Assembly: GCF_032118995.1 (NCBI RefSeq)
Contig: NC_092657.1
Span: forward strand, 16,040,181 to 16,104,180
Length of the DNA stretch: 64,000 nt
Origin: Asterias amurensis
Taxonomy: Eukaryota; Echinodermata; Asteroidea; Forcipulatida; Asteriidae
Direction: 5' to 3'
Shown in pieces: positions 22,329 through 35,539 of this stretch. Numbering within the stretch: position 1 is the stretch's first letter; each line of letters opens with the position of its first letter. The position numbers and the translations under genes were made by a program. The notes beneath the pieces are model-generated. The model did no database searches, was not told where the DNA came from, and worked only from the letters and a program-made list of their open reading frames with translations.

Positions 22329-25300
22329 GACTGGGTTGCTCTAAAAATCAAAGAAGTGGTGGCAGACTTTCAAAAATGGATTTCGTTTAAACTTTGCACA
22401 AGTGAAGGCCATCAACCAAAATGTAAAAATAAAGCATAAGTTTTGCATTTACACCTTCGTTGCCATGGCAACGGTCAAAAGTAGAAAATAACCATGTTTC
22501 ACCTAATTTAGCTCTTTTCATGAGTAAAAATTACCCAAAGTTGAGGGCTCCACTGTGTAAAAACCAAATAGTGGACCTACCTCTCAGCTGGATATGATAA
22601 ATATGCATCCTTAATCTGTCCAAAAATGCGTTTGACAAAAGTACAGGCAATTGTGAATGGAAGATTCCATTATTTCTAAAAGGGGTGTTTTGAGGAAAAG
22701 TCAATTTGGGAAATACAGGGGGTTCATAAAATTGTCAGAAGTCCCAAATTGCAATATTTAGGAAAGTTTTGCTTCTAGGCATGAAAGATAAGATACTGGT
22801 CTGTACGAATTGCAAAAACAAAGTTTTGGTATATGTTGTACTGGGGAGCAGTGCTGTCATAAACTTCGTGCTTTTTTGGGAAAAAATGTGTTTATTTTCA
22901 AATTGCATAACAAAACAAATATGAATTTCTGTTTTAATGGATTTTGTTTAATCTTTGCATATGTGAATTCCTTCAACCAAAGTGTAAAAAGAAAGCATAG
23001 TTTTTGCATTGCACTTTGGTTGCCCTGGCGACGGTTAAAAATAAGAAAATTGCCATATTTCACCTAATATAGCTCTTTTCTGAAAATTACCCAAAGTTGA
23101 GGGCTTCACTGTGTAAATACCAAATATATTACCTGCCTTTCAACTGAATATGGTAAATATACACCCTTGGTCTTTCCAAAAATGCACCTGACACAGGTAC
23201 AGTCAATTGTGAATGGAATTATCCATTATTTCAAAAAGGGGTGTTTTGAACAAAGGTCAATTTGGGAAATAGAGGGGGTTGCTAAGTTTGTCAGAAGTCT
23301 GAAAGTAGCATATTTAGAAAAGTTTGGCTACCAGGCTTGAAAGATAAGATACTGGTCTGTAGGAATTTCAAAATAATGTTTTGGTATTTGTTGAACTGGG
23401 AAGCAGTGTTGTCAGAAGCTTCATGCTTTTTGGTATTGTATACGTAGATTTAAAGTGATAAAATATATTTTTTTGTATGACTTTCTACATGCTTAACAAT
23501 GATGAAAACTGACAAAATATCAGGGCAAAATATAATAAAGCATATTATGACAACATAACTGTCAGTTATATAAACATGCATCACATAATTAAAAAAGAAA
23601 GATTTTTGTATTTTTTTTTTTAACTGTGGAGCAGTGTTGCCAGAAACTTCATGCCTTACACACAATCTTCAACAAAAATTTTCAATTTTCTTAACAAAAT
23701 GGACGTTCACAGCTCTTCGTTTGAACATCAAAAATGTCTAACACGTCCTTAACACTGCGCAGAGGCAACACATAATCAGTGACTACAATTAATGTTGAAG
23801 TAAATCAATTAATTTCCAAGTTCCCTGATGGCAATTAGCCAGATAACACTACTACCAGCCGAATTAGCTTAGGGTGAGTCTTCGAACTGTATATTTTTTT
23901 TTAAATCAACATCATTGTTCAGCATGTAAGTAAGAAATGCTAATTAAGATAATTAATTTGTTCTATTTTTTTTAAATGTTACCATGTTTTAGGCAGTGTC
24001 ACTACTTGATACAGTTGCATATTTGTGCTCCCCAGACATGAAAACACAAATAATCGCACAATCACAACCGAAATGGTAAATATTCCCTTAAGGTGACAGA
24101 AGACAACACAGACTTTCCTACTATGAATGATGTGCAGTGGAATTTTTAAAAAGGGACTTTCAACAAAGGAGGCGCTTTGTAATGCATTGTCAAAAATTGT
24201 TGATATGCTTGGGGGCTGGGCATGCAGGGAAGGGGGGGAGGGGTAGTATAAAATCTAAAACTTAGGTCAATAAAAATATTCTTGATCAATGTTGAGTAGT
24301 CCACAAGGCTACAGGGTGCTCATGAAAGGTGCCGGATTGATGGAAGACTTAGAAGTATTATTTTATTAATGTTATTTATTCAATCTGAAGAACACAAGTT
24401 AAAAATGCAATTTTTTTTAGGCAGTACTGTTACAACAGGATACAATTGCCCAAGTAAAGTTTCTCTCAAAATGGAAGGACCAATGTTGGCCCGAAATACA
24501 ACCGAAAGGAAAACATTCTGAAACCCCTCGCAAATTGTCATTTTGGGGGCCAAAAACGGAGTAAAAATGTTGATTTGGCGAATTTCTAAAAACAAGCGCT
24601 AATGCTATTCTAAAAATAGCATGAGGGTAAAAGCTACATCAATAAAAAAAAATACAAGTTAAGCATAGGACGACTCAATGTATTGATGTGAAAGGTTTTA
24701 TGAAAATAATGCACATTGGCTGGGTGGAGTTGCAAATAATATGCTAAAATACAGTTTTTTTAGACCCCAAATTGGCAGAAAACAGCCAACACACAAATGA
24801 GCTGTTACCATGGCAACGGGCTATATAGTGATTTCCAAAGTTGAGCTTGTTTGAATGCACCTCAAGTCCCTTCCACCCATAAGGTTTAAAAATATATATA
24901 TAATTCTCTGATATTTTTACCCAATAATAATGTATAATTTTTGGCCATTAGCTGCGTTTTTGCATCGCCAAAGTGCTAACTGTGTTCGCGCACTTAAAAT
25001 ACCAAAACATTTTATTGCATTTTTATGTAGGTTGGTAATTTATCGTCCAATTATAAAAGTGTCATAATCCACAAAGTGCCACTTTCGGACTTATGGCCCA
25101 ATTCGATACCCATGTTTTTCGCTATAAAAATATGACAAAAACACCCCTATTTGAAACAGTGGTTTGATCCAAAGTTAATATTATTTTCTGAAAGAGTAAA
25201 CATGGTTGTGCAACATGTGTGAAAGAAAAACTTCAACGTTTTCCCCTTTAGACGTACCAGTGCACTGCAGTGCTTTCAATTTACTTACATTTTAAAAAAA

Positions 25301-25486
25301 GGTAAAAACTTGCTGAAAATCTTATTTTAGCCGTTACCATGGCAACCAATGTCTGATATAACTTTTTGTTTCGATTGTTGAGTATTGTGAACCCATACCT
25401 ACTCATACATGGAGTTTTGCCAAAAACCATTTTTTGAAGTCTGCCAACGTTTTACAAATATCTTTGAATTTTACAGCAGCCCAGTC
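22329..25486. mobile_element. DNA transposon with TTAA target duplication, non-autonomous (Kolobok- or piggyBac-like)
   Basis: Flanked by TTAA at 22,325-22,328 and 25,487-25,490. The uninterrupted site is present near 52,488 (CACCTTTAATGCCGCG). Terminal inverted repeats of about 55 bp with mismatches: the left begins GACTGGGTTGCT, the right read inward GACTGGGCTGCTGTAAAATT, both continuing to TGGCAGACTT. No transposase-like open frame was found in 3.16 kb. The ends lack the CCC start usual for piggyBac, so Kolobok is my preference, weakly. Confidence 0.78.
22385..23420. repeat. Diverged tandem duplication inside the TTAA element
   Basis: Two copies with a period of about 545 bp share ATTACCCAAAGTTGAGGGCT, CAATTGTGAATGGAA and AGGGGTGTTTTGA in the same order. 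The first copy is about 22,385-22,870 and the second about 22,930-23,420. Confidence 0.8.
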
Positions 25487-27690
25487 TTAATACCGCGTCA
25501 CGTGACCCCCGATGACGTCATTGATGTGAAATTTTACACACAACAAACATTATGACGCCTGCTGACAGTTTTGAGTTACAAGGCACTTTCGTTTTTGGCC
25601 CGTTTCGACCAGAAGTAGAGGTCATGTTAGGTCACGCACACGAAACAAAATGAAGACCTAATTTATTCCTACCCAATCCCGCAAACAGAAACCTACGGTC
25701 TGTTTTGGCTAATATGATATAAATGTTCAAACATTTAACATATAACACCTTTAAGATGACTTCACGTGCCCGGAGACGACGTCATCGTGACATCATTGCC
25801 TTTGGGTCATTATTGCACCATAACCTTCGATCCCTAAAACATTGCTATAGCTCTTCTTTTCTATGCAAAAAATCGCGAGTTCGGCATCGGGAAAAGGGTC
25901 CCTCTTCTGGTCAGTCAAAGTCCCTCGGGGGAATAAATGTACACTAGTTACCTCATTGCCATTCAATATGTGTGAATTGGTAACTCCCGGGAGTACTATT
26001 TCCCGGGAATATGCACGGTCGTTTCATGAAAAACGTTTCAGCCCGGGGTTAGCTTCTTACCCCTGAGCAGGGTTATTTTTTTCCCCCACGAAAACGCTAT
26101 TTTCCGGGGAACTGTGGTGAAATAATTTAGTAGCCCGCCTTCGAACCAAATACACAAACTGCGGCAACCTCTGAGAAAAGTCGATATTGTATGATTGGAG
26201 CGGCATAACAACTCAAACGATCGGAACAGTGAGTTATTTACACTGCGGGTCCATTTTTAACAATACATCAAAAATTTAATCAGCGCTACCATATACACTT
26301 CTGACGATATTAAAAATGTCAGTTCAAGATCGGTTGCGGCTTCCGGTGGTTGAATGGATGACCCAGTAAAAGGGAGTGAGAACCTGTTGATGTTGATAGA
26401 GTAGTGCACAAAAGGCATGGCATGTTTGAAGGACAGGAGTAGCGCGAGTACATTGCGCAACGTATTTAATTAAAAGTGAACGGACACCAGTCGCAAGAAT
26501 AGTGTATAAGGAGAGGCTAGCATCTTAACCTTATTTTTTGTGTAAAACAAAAAAGAACAAAAACAAAAACATTAAGATGTGTGTCGCTATAGGGCTTTCC
26601 ATGGGTCTTTGATGTGATTAAAGGTCCTCATGAGCAATGAATGCACACCAATGTTTAGCCCGATCGGACATACTATGTGGTCAGGGCAGAAACCACTAAC
26701 ATCTGACAATTTTAGGATAAAATACCATCTTGTTGGTATAAATATGTCATAACCGGGTAAATTCTCGTCAAATAATATGCAAATTTGGTATCAAAATGAT
26801 TAGAATTGCATGATCAACTCAGTTCTTTTGTCAAAAATAAATTTCCTGAATTGTAGGTCACTGTAATATTTAATTATCGTTTTTAAAATAAAGTATCATT
26901 CCAAAAATCAACGAAATAAAAATCACTTGCTAGAGCATGTCTTTCTCTATCAGAATCCACTAGGAAACAGTTGGGCTCTTTGAAATCTACAACTTTATGA
27001 CTATTTGTGTACAATTTACCATGATCTTTATTATGTTATCGTGACCTTTGACCCAATATTTGAAACAATGCATCATTCCGAAAATCAACAATAATAAAAA
27101 TCACTTGATAGAGCATGCCTTCTTCTATCAGAATCAACCAAAAAACAACTGGCTCTCCAAAATTTACACTTTTAGGACTATTTGTGTACAATTGTTAGGT
27201 TACAAATAAGTCAATTTATATACTTCACATAATACATCCACCAACAAAACTCACTGTTCTGTTTCTAAAGTTACTAAAATCGTTCATGGTTTGCTATGTT
27301 TTTCTTGTTAAGGGCTGATGTGGCTTAACCGGAATGTAAAGTACCAGCAGAGACGCACCCAGGATTAATTGCTCTGGGGGATGGGCCATATTTTCCCCAA
27401 ACATTTATTTAAAAAAAAAATCAAACAAATAAATCAAACAAACTAATTGAATACCTTCGAGGGGCTAAGATCAATCCCCTAGACCCATCGTCCCCAACCC
27501 CCCCCCCCCTTTCGGGCGCACCACTGTGCTAATTAGTGATCCCAGTTAGAGATTCCATCAAAGCTTAGGTGGAGAAGCTGTCTATCTTTATAACTTATGC
27601 AGTCTTGCTTTAACCCCATGTGATGAATCTTGAACAACAATTTTTAAAATGCATAATAACTCTCTGAGAAATCCTCAAGAAAAATGTGTT

Positions 27691-27835
27691 CACCATGCTG
27701 CAACTCTGACATCAGGGCCAATTTTAATAGAGCTGCTGTGTTAATTGTGCGATTTCCCTTTCAAATCGACGCTAACCGTATAGCACACGAAAAGGCATGC
27801 TAACCTTCAGATGAAGTCAGAGTTGCAGCATGGTG
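27691..27835. mobile_element. 145-bp MITE M4 in element P0
   Basis: Terminal inverted repeats of 24 bp: CACCATGCTGCAACTCTGAC at the left and GTCAGAGTTGCAGCATGGTG at the right. Also present at 39,851-39,995, 44,025-44,168, 50,116-50,260, 54,647-54,791 and 59,555-59,699, always in the centre of P. Confidence 0.85.
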
Positions 27836-28202
27836 ACATTTTTTGTTTACCATCTTGGAAATAATTTTGTTTGGGATATTTGCCCCCGCCCCCCCACCCC
27901 AAACCCACGACCCAAATAAATCATGGGTGGATCACTGTTGGTATTTTAAAGTATGATTCTGGTTAGACCACATCAGCCCTCAAAATGAAAAAATCCCAAA
28001 CCATTAACAATTTTAATAACTTTGGAAATTTTTTTGGGGGGATTTTTAAAGTAAAGTATATAAATTGACTAATTTATAACCTACCAACTGTACAAAAATA
28101 GTCTTAAAGTTGTACATTTTGAAGAGCTCAGTTGTTTCTAAGTGGATTTTGACAGAGGATGACATGCTCTGTCACGTGATTTTCATTTCGTTGATTTTTT
28201 TT

Positions 28203-28404
28203 AGATCTCAAAATCAAAAATCTAAAAGCTACAACTTCTTGTGACAATGGTGTTTTTTCGTTAATTAATATATTATTATCTCGCAACTTCGACAACCAAT
28301 TGAGTTTAAATTTTCACAGATTTGTAAGTTTATGCATTTGTTGAGATACAGCAAGTGAGAAAACTGGTCTTTGACAATTACCAATAGTGTCCAGTGTCTT
28401 TAAG
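28203..28404 (+). mobile_element. MITE family M1, right-end fragment
   Basis: AGATCTCAAAATCAAAAATC through CAGTGTCTTTAAG matches the right half of M1. Confidence 0.8.
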
Positions 28405-28509
28405 CCGCAATATTTTGTAATCTTGTTATCAGCTTTATGTGAGCTAATTATGTGGTATTCGATCATGGGTAATTTTGTGCTATAGTTCCATTTCCATATA
28501 ACCTATGTT

Positions 28510-28515
<6 letters not shown>

Positions 28516-28544
<29 letters not shown>

Positions 28545-31356
28545 CCACGGAGGAATTTTGTATTCACACTTAAGACCACTCCTCATATTACAGATACGCT
28601 GAAAATACGTAATATTGACAGCAAAGAAATAAACAAATTACAAAGTTAACCTTGAACCAATATTTTGAAAGAGTCCCAATTTCTTTTTGAAAATTAACAG
28701 TGGAATCGTTGGTGATGGAGACGTATTATCAAAAGTATAATAAAGCTTTAAATCCAGTTTTAATAGTGCAAGGGAGGGTCTGTTCTCACTCATTTTCATT
28801 TTATAGATATGGAAACGACACAAAAGAAAGAGCACTCCAAGATTTTTTTTGTAATACCAAAAAGGATAGCCTCATTGTCCAAGCGAATGTTAATATTAAG
28901 AGTACTCCTTATCCAATCCCCAAATTGGGTCCAAAACATAGTTGAATACTTGCATCTACAAAATAAATGAACCAGCGTCTCACTCTCTACTTGGCAGAAT
29001 GTACAAAGACCGTTATCCCTTTTACCGATTTTGGCTAAGAATGAGTTGACTCCAAGTATTCTGTGGACTAATCTGTATTGAAACCACCGTAGTCTGGCGT
29101 CGTTGGTAGCACAAAATGGAATGTTACAAAGGACCATCCACTTAGGTTTGGTAAGCTGAATACTCAATTTTGTTTCCCACTTAGCGATGAATTTATAGGC
29201 TACCTTTTTAGCAGATGTAAGACAGTTATAAATACGGTTAGAGCCTTTTTGATCTTGCAGGAGAAGCCTAAAGTTGAATGGAATGAAAGGGAATCAAATA
29301 CTCGCTCCATCCTTGCCCATCATCGCTGTACCAAAGGATTGTTTTATGGCCTTAATTATCCCACCGTATTCAAGGGAATTTGTCTTAACACCAAACTTAG
29401 CCATAAAGTCAACCATAGTAAGAAAAGAACCCCTTTCATCTAGAAGATCACATACATAAGAGACCCCCTTATTTATCCACTGTTTATAATGAACACTGTT
29501 GTAATTAACTCTAATTCTATGGTTGTACCATAAAACGCTGGTTAAGGAGTCAATCTGATTAATCGGCTGGTGGCATTGTACGTAAGATCCCCAGGCAGTA
29601 AGAACATCTAACCAAAAACGGTTGGGGTGAACAGCCCTCTGTAAAATTTGAGCAATACTCGGGTGGCCGCCTTCTAGGAAAAGTATATTCTTGAAATTAA
29701 ATAATGTATAGAACAGGGAAGTCCAACCAGAGGCCTCTGCTTTTAGCAACCTGCGAATCCACGTACACTTGAGGGCCCTAAAATATGTACGGGTGTCCAC
29801 CATTTTAACCCCACCTTGGCTATAATCTTGAATCATTTGATTCCTAGTTACTCTGTCAACCACTTTCCAAATAAACTTATACAACATAGAATCAAGGTTC
29901 TTAATAAATAATAACTTAGAGGGATCAGGGAGAGTAGGGATTAAAAATGTGAGCTTAGACAAAATGAGAGATTTCACAACAGTAACTCTACCCAACACTG
30001 TAAGGTTGCGCTTAGACCATTGCCCAATTAAGTTGCTGATGGAATTTAAAACCTGGTTATAGTTGTTATCAATCATATTGTCCAAGTTGGTGGAAAAATC
30101 AATACCTAGAGCTCTAAAACTTTCTTGGGGACGGACCCAGTGGACATCAGTATCAGGACAAACACCTTTTTGACGGCCCTTATTACCACCAATCCAAACT
30201 GCATTGATTTTACTAATGTTAACCTAAAGGCCCGACATACAAGCAATACTGTCTAGAAGCTTAAAGGCTCTGCTAAGCGAGTTTTCAGATCCGTCTAGAA
30301 TAAACACGGTGTCGTCAGCATATTGAGAAAGCCTGTATTCGAAACCATCAACTGTAATACCTTTCAAAGTGTTGTCCCTGCGAACCATTTTGCCCAGAAT
30401 TTCGGCACACAAAAGGAACAAATAAGGGCTTAAGCCGTCACCTTGCCGGCAACCCCGGTCAATTTGAAAAGATTCTGACAAGAAACCATTTATCAATACA
30501 GAGGCTTTTGCACCATTGTACAGCACTTGGAATCACTTTTGTATTGAAGGGCCAAAATTAAACAGCTCAAGAATCTGGAGAATAAAGTCATGGGAGACCG
30601 AATCAAAGGCTTTCTCAAAATCAACTAAAAGAAACATACCAGAAATGTTGTTGTTGTCTGTGTAGTTAAGCAAATCATACATTAAACGAATGTTTTCCCC
30701 TATATAACGACCTTGCAAAAAACCTTTTTGTTGTTCATGTATAATAGAAGGAAGGCATGTTTTAATTCTCTCTGCTATACAAGAAGAGGCCAGTTTGTAC
30801 GTAATATTTAATAGGGAAATGGGTCTCCAGTTCTTCAAGAATTGACGGGGTTTATCCCCTTTTGGTAACAGGGTGATAATCCCATATTGCTGGGTGACTG
30901 AAAAACTTCCTGTTTCGTAGCCAAAATTCAGAGACCGCAATAGAAACCATGCCAAATCTGAGAAAAAGAATTTAAAAAATTCAAAGCTAAAACCATCTGA
31001 CCCCGGAGACTTTCCGTTTTTACTCCTTTTCAGGGCGTTCGAAACTTCTTGGTATGACAACGGACCCTCCAAACGACCCCGAGTCACATTAGAAAGAACT
31101 GGAGAATCATAATTACTAAACAAATGTTTCAAACTAGCCCTTTCATGTGTATCAGAGGAAGAGTACAGTTTTTTTGTAAAAAAAGCCTAGCTTCATCAAG
31201 GATACAACACGAGCTCGTCAGCACACTACTATTATCTGTAACAACACGACTAATGCTTCTATTTACACAATTACGTTTCTCCATATTAAGGAAATACTTG
31301 GAAGGCTTTTCCCCTTGTTCCATCCACCTGGTTTTTGACCGCATCAAAAACCAGAA
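28516..31356 (-). mobile_element. L1/Tx1-like LINE, 5'-truncated, inactivated
   Basis: Flanked by 11-bp target duplications ATGTTTGATTT (28,505-28,515 and 31,357-31,367). A long T run at 28,516-28,544 is the minus-strand poly(A) tail. The related unit at 45,870-45,930 shows the site without the LINE. About 2.84 kb of ORF2 remains (reverse transcriptase and C-terminal region); the endonuclease part is absent. Confidence 0.92.
28796..31347 (-). pseudogene. LINE ORF2 remnant: reverse transcriptase plus C-terminal zinc-knuckle region
   Basis: Segments in order on the minus strand: 31347-31129 (MEQGEKPSKYF, typical just before RT in the L1 group); 31132-30533 (SKNGKSPGSDGFSFEFFKFF, NWRPISLLNITYKL, LVDFEKAFDSV, the palm aspartate motif); 30526-30224 (RGCRQGDGLSPYLFLLCAEI and QYADDTVF, the catalytic YADD); 30085-29294 (thumb and connection, LIGQWSKRNLTVLGRV); 29167-28796 (RLRWFQYRLVHRILG and the CTFC..E.ETLVHLFCRC knuckle). 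Stops near 30,533 and 30,224 lie in one frame; frameshifts occur near 31,130 and 29,290. The family copies itself by target-primed reverse transcription; this copy cannot. Confidence 0.92.
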
Positions 31357-31515
31357 ATGTTTGATTTCTGTTATATGTCTTTATTATCAAAATATTAAAT
31401 TTGTAAATATTATTATCTGTAATTTTGTTTTTCTTGATTCGGCCTCTGGCTGTGATGACTTTTTATAAATAAAACATAACGGCATAATTCAATTTTTCCG
31501 GGTTTCTCTGATCAA

Positions 31516-31950
31516 TAGCCTTTAGTCAAGGCGCACGCGGCACACCGGATGACACGCAAAACCCCAAAAATGTAACGCACGAAAAAAGACTATCACCACG
31601 AGCGAAGCGCCTTTACCAACTCGTTTTGTGGCCTTATGTTTTTCTTTACATTTGCCAACGATTTTGGTGGGAGAAAATGTAATGCATAATGCATTAGCGT
31701 GGTGAGTTGCTGGCCAATAAGAAGCCACAACTACTTGCATGACGTCACGAGAACGTTCGATGCAAATTCGTTACATTTTCTCCCACCAAAATCGTTGGCA
31801 AATGTAAATAAAAACATAAGGCCCCCAAAAACGAGTTGGTAAAGGCGCTTCGCGGCTTCGCCGCTCGCGGTGATAGTATTTTTTCGTGCGTTACATTTTT
31901 GGGGCTGTGCGTGCTGTCCGGTGTGCCGCGTGCGCCTTGACTAAAGGCTA
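31516..31950. mobile_element. 435-bp foldback MITE with 9-bp target duplication (Mutator-like)
   Basis: Starts TAGCCTTTAGTCAAGGCGCA and ends with its exact reverse complement; the inverted arms run about 170 bp with few mismatches. TCTGATCAA flanks both ends (31,507-31,515 and 31,951-31,959). The uninterrupted sequence TTCTCTGATCAAGGGCCCC is present at about 46,050 and 56,712. A 9-bp duplication and long arms fit Mutator-like elements. No coding capacity. Confidence 0.88.
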
Positions 31951-32043
31951 TCTGATCAAGGGCCCCAGACAAAAAACCCTTGTAGGTTTTAATCTGTAAC
32001 GATTTGTAAATTTTCGCCGTGATCTTTTTTTCCAATAAATGTA

Positions 32044-32432
32044 TTAAAGACACTTGACACTATTGTTTTTTGTCAAAGACCAGTCTTCTCACTTGGTGTA
32101 TCTCAACATATGTATAAAATAACAAACCTGTGAACATTTTAGCTTAATTGGTCGTCGAAGTTGCGAGATAACAACGAAAGAAAAAACACCCTTGTCACAA
32201 GAAGTTGTGTGCGTTTAGATGGTTGATTTCGAGACCTCAAGTTCTATAAACCTGAGGTCTCAAAATCAAATTCGTGGAAAATTACTTCTTTCTCGAAAAC
32301 TATGTCACTTCAGAGGGAGCCGTTTCTCACAATGTTTTATACCATCAACCTCTCCCCATTAATCGTCACCAAGTAAGGTTTTATGCTAATAATTATTTTG
32401 AGTAATTACCAATAGTGTCCACTGCCTTTAAA
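32044..32432 (-). mobile_element. MITE family M1, full-length copy
   Basis: Reverse orientation: starts TTAAAGACACTTGACACTAT and ends CAATAGTGTCCACTGCCTTT. The central GAGACCTCAAG...CTGAGGTCTC hairpin is intact. Confidence 0.87.
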
Positions 32433-32757
32433 GGTTGAAAGGAAAAGAAAAAAAGAAAACAAATCAGCGTGAAAAAGCTCCAATAAATGTCAATGTTGTA
32501 ACAACGAGTATTTGTATCCACAAACAGGACCCATGCATGGTAGGCTTCGCGTTGATTAGCTTTTTTGTGAACCTTTTTTAATTTTCTTATTAATTTTGTG
32601 TTGTTTAGTCAATCATTTTACACAAGATTACACACTAGACTTTTCAAGGGTTTAACGTAAAATCATTGATTAGTTACCAATCTTGTTTAGGCACCTTCGT
32701 GTAAAAATACACTCATAACCTCCTCCCTCGCCTTTCACGTCTTACTTCACCTTTATA

Positions 32758-32902
32758 TTAAAGGAACACGTTGCCTTGGATCGGTCGAGTTGGTCTTTGA
32801 AAAGCGTTTGTAACCGTTTTTTTATAAAATGCATATGGTAGAAAGATCTTGTAAAAGTAGAATACAATGATTCACACAAACATGCCTCGAAATTGCGTGG
32901 GG
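32758..32902. mobile_element. MITE family M3, left-arm fragment
   Basis: Matches 46,820-46,962, then breaks directly into block A (GGAGGAAGGGGAAAGGAAC), so about 560 bp present in U2 is missing here. Confidence 0.8.
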
Positions 32903-34132
32903 AGGAAGGGGAAAGGAACAAAGAGCCGAGGAGAAAAGTCGCAAATGCGTGTGTAGTTTTTGTTTTTTATTTCCGGTGGAAGTATTTTCTTTTCTTCCTT
33001 GCCATTCGCATTTTTTTCCCTGCCAAAATAACTCTTTTATCTGGGATTTTCGAGAACGCGAGGTGCGAAGTGCGAGGTGAAAAATATTGAACACATCTAA
33101 TGCAATGATCATATTACAACTCCCTTGTAATTGTGTAAACTTGCAACAATAATGTAGTGGCTAGGCTAATAGGAGAGCCGGTCCTCTAATGAATAAAGGA
33201 CGAGCATTCGCCAAAATACAATAAATAAATAATAAATGCCAGTCAATGACAGCTAAAATATATCAATAGAACTTATCCTGCATAGGTTTAATTCATTTAA
33301 CTCATAGCACACATACAAAAAGTTACAACACTACAGTATACAATACAATACATGTAGCCTACATTACACCTTTCCAATGCAGAGTAAAAGTTCACAAAAA
33401 GGTCAAACATGTGGCTTCCATGCTACACACACACGGACGGGCGCACTACACACGATCTATAAATAATTTGATCCAAACATGACCCTAAAAATCACAACAA
33501 TCCAGGTATAAATGATAGCCAAAACACAGAATAATACTCACAGATAGCTCTATAAACTTATGCCTCCCAGATAAGTAGGTTTTTGGAGCATGGCCAGAGC
33601 CATACTCCCTTTAAAAATAGAGAGAAGTCCAGACCAATTAAAATGTGCTCTTCCAAGAACGAAGCTATTGAAAAAGAGAGTGAGTGTCGTGTTACATCAC
33701 CAAAAGTAAACTTTGTAGTTCAACAATGAAGACGCACTTGGCGGATCATTACAATAACATACGCATTTGAAACCCGTTGTCCAGGTCAAAATTTATCTCA
33801 CGTCGTTCTTGGTCGCTCCGGCATTCAATGGTTTTCTAGTACTACACTTAAATTTGAGAAACGTCGGATAGTAATGTTTTTGTTTACCCGCATCGTTTTT
33901 ACTGAATATGCATGAAACCAGATACCGACCGACCCGATCGAATGTTGATCACCAGGCGTTGCTTCTTTACCACATTTTTCATTTTAGTCGGCTATGTTCA
34001 GGGATTAAAAGGTCTGCAATCCTACCCTTAACAAATTACACATCACATTTATGCCCTGGTTAAAGTTATATAATTTCATTTTGAACAGTAATCTGATAAA
34101 AAAATAGTATTATGCGACACCACTTTCGCAAA

Positions 34133-35030
34133 ACAAAGGTTTATATGTAGGTTATGGGTTTGCCGCCTCCGTATTCATTAAATTTGCCGCCCAGTGATGT
34201 TAAGTAGCACCGCCTATACTGTTCTCTTTTCAACCACGTCCGCATCATTACTATTTAAAACAAAAACCTTTGCTGACATATTGATTATGTATTTGTGGGA
34301 CAGTTTTCATAAATACATAGAACAATATAGTATATAGATATCGATGACGTCTTCAATCGCATGGCACTACAACATAGTTGGACTTTTCACCGTAATATTA
34401 TTGCTTCACTAATTATTTAAAATTAAGATAAACATTTATTTATTTAATATATTTTCTTAACAACTATCATATGGGTAAAAGCATAATTTAAGATTAAAAG
34501 CCAGCTTTTTTAAACCCTTATAAAAAACCTACATGTATTCCTCTACAGGAGCACCTTTTCTTTTAAACAACATTACTTTCAATCCCCTACTGGAACATGT
34601 GTACAAGGCTAAAAAGTGCTGCCCCCTATAAGTACTAATGGCACCGTGGTCTCGGAATCCCAGGCTAAAACTGCTATTTTCACAATGCCTAAACAAAGGT
34701 TTATATGTAGGTTATGGGTTTGCCGCCTCCGTATTCATTAAAATTGCCGCCCAGTGATGTTAAGTAGCACCGCCTATACTGTTCTCTTTTCAACCACGTC
34801 CGCATCATTACTATTTAAAACAAAAATCTTTGCTGACATATTGATTATGTATTAAGTGGGACATTTTTCATAAATACATAGAACAATATAGTATATAGAT
34901 ATCGATGACGTCTTCAATCGCATGGCACTACAACATAGTTGGACTTTTCACCGTAATATTATTGCTTCACTAATTATTTAAAATTAAGATAAACATTTAT
35001 TTATTTAATATATTTTCTTAACAACTATCC
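34133..35030. repeat. Partial tandem duplication A-B-A', period 554 bp
   Basis: AAACAAAGGTTTATATGTAG begins at 34,133 and again at 34,687, and the next 340 bp are nearly identical. Units U2 and U3 have A only once. The second A is followed by the 3.8-kb transposon and then by B (38,839 on). Confidence 0.88.
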
Positions 35031-35539
35031 TATTAGGCCATGGGCCATGTCCAATTTAGATGCACTTTTGTTCACAGGGTCAGTGGTGAAAGTTAATTTC
35101 TCTGAAATAGTTAGTAAAAATATGTACTGAATCAAGATTGACTTGTTCTTTTTTGTTCAACTGGCACTAGCAGTCAGAAATTAAGAAAAACTACACCAAA
35201 AATATTACCCACTGCTCTTAAAATGGCTTATCTGATTGGTCCGTATTTCCAGGTCACTTCTTAACTGACCAATCACAGCTGCTGATCTGTGGTCTGGTTA
35301 TACCATGGCTACACACACTGCACAAACATGGCTGCAACACTCACATGTTGTATGCATGTGTGTGCACGGACAAACACGAATATTTCATCCTTTTCTGACA
35401 GCTCTTTTGCCAAATTCAAGGATTGTGTTGTAAAGTGGAGTGTGTTACCAGGTATTTATGGTGCATTAGCTAGAGATGTCACTTAAAATACTGTATAGAT
35501 AGCTCAAAATCTTTAGCTGATTTTCGAGAATGACAAAGA

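Larger units (their letters stand above)
22215..28202 (-). repeat. Foldback element P, copy P0 (interrupted)
   Basis: The outer part (22,215-22,328 and 25,487-28,202) matches 52,345-55,140 and 42,070-44,467 in order. It is split by a 3,158-bp TTAA element. The right end breaks off inside P and joins MITE M1 at 28,203, a deletion of about 1.1 kb relative to the unit at 42-45 kb. Confidence 0.8.

Noticed and set aside
32822..33112. Frame (..ANACVVFVFYFRWKYFLFFLAIRIF..) repeated at 47441-47722 and 56910-57167
   Set aside because: Conserved only because block A is duplicated. It begins in M3 or GC-rich sequence that differs between copies, with no domain.
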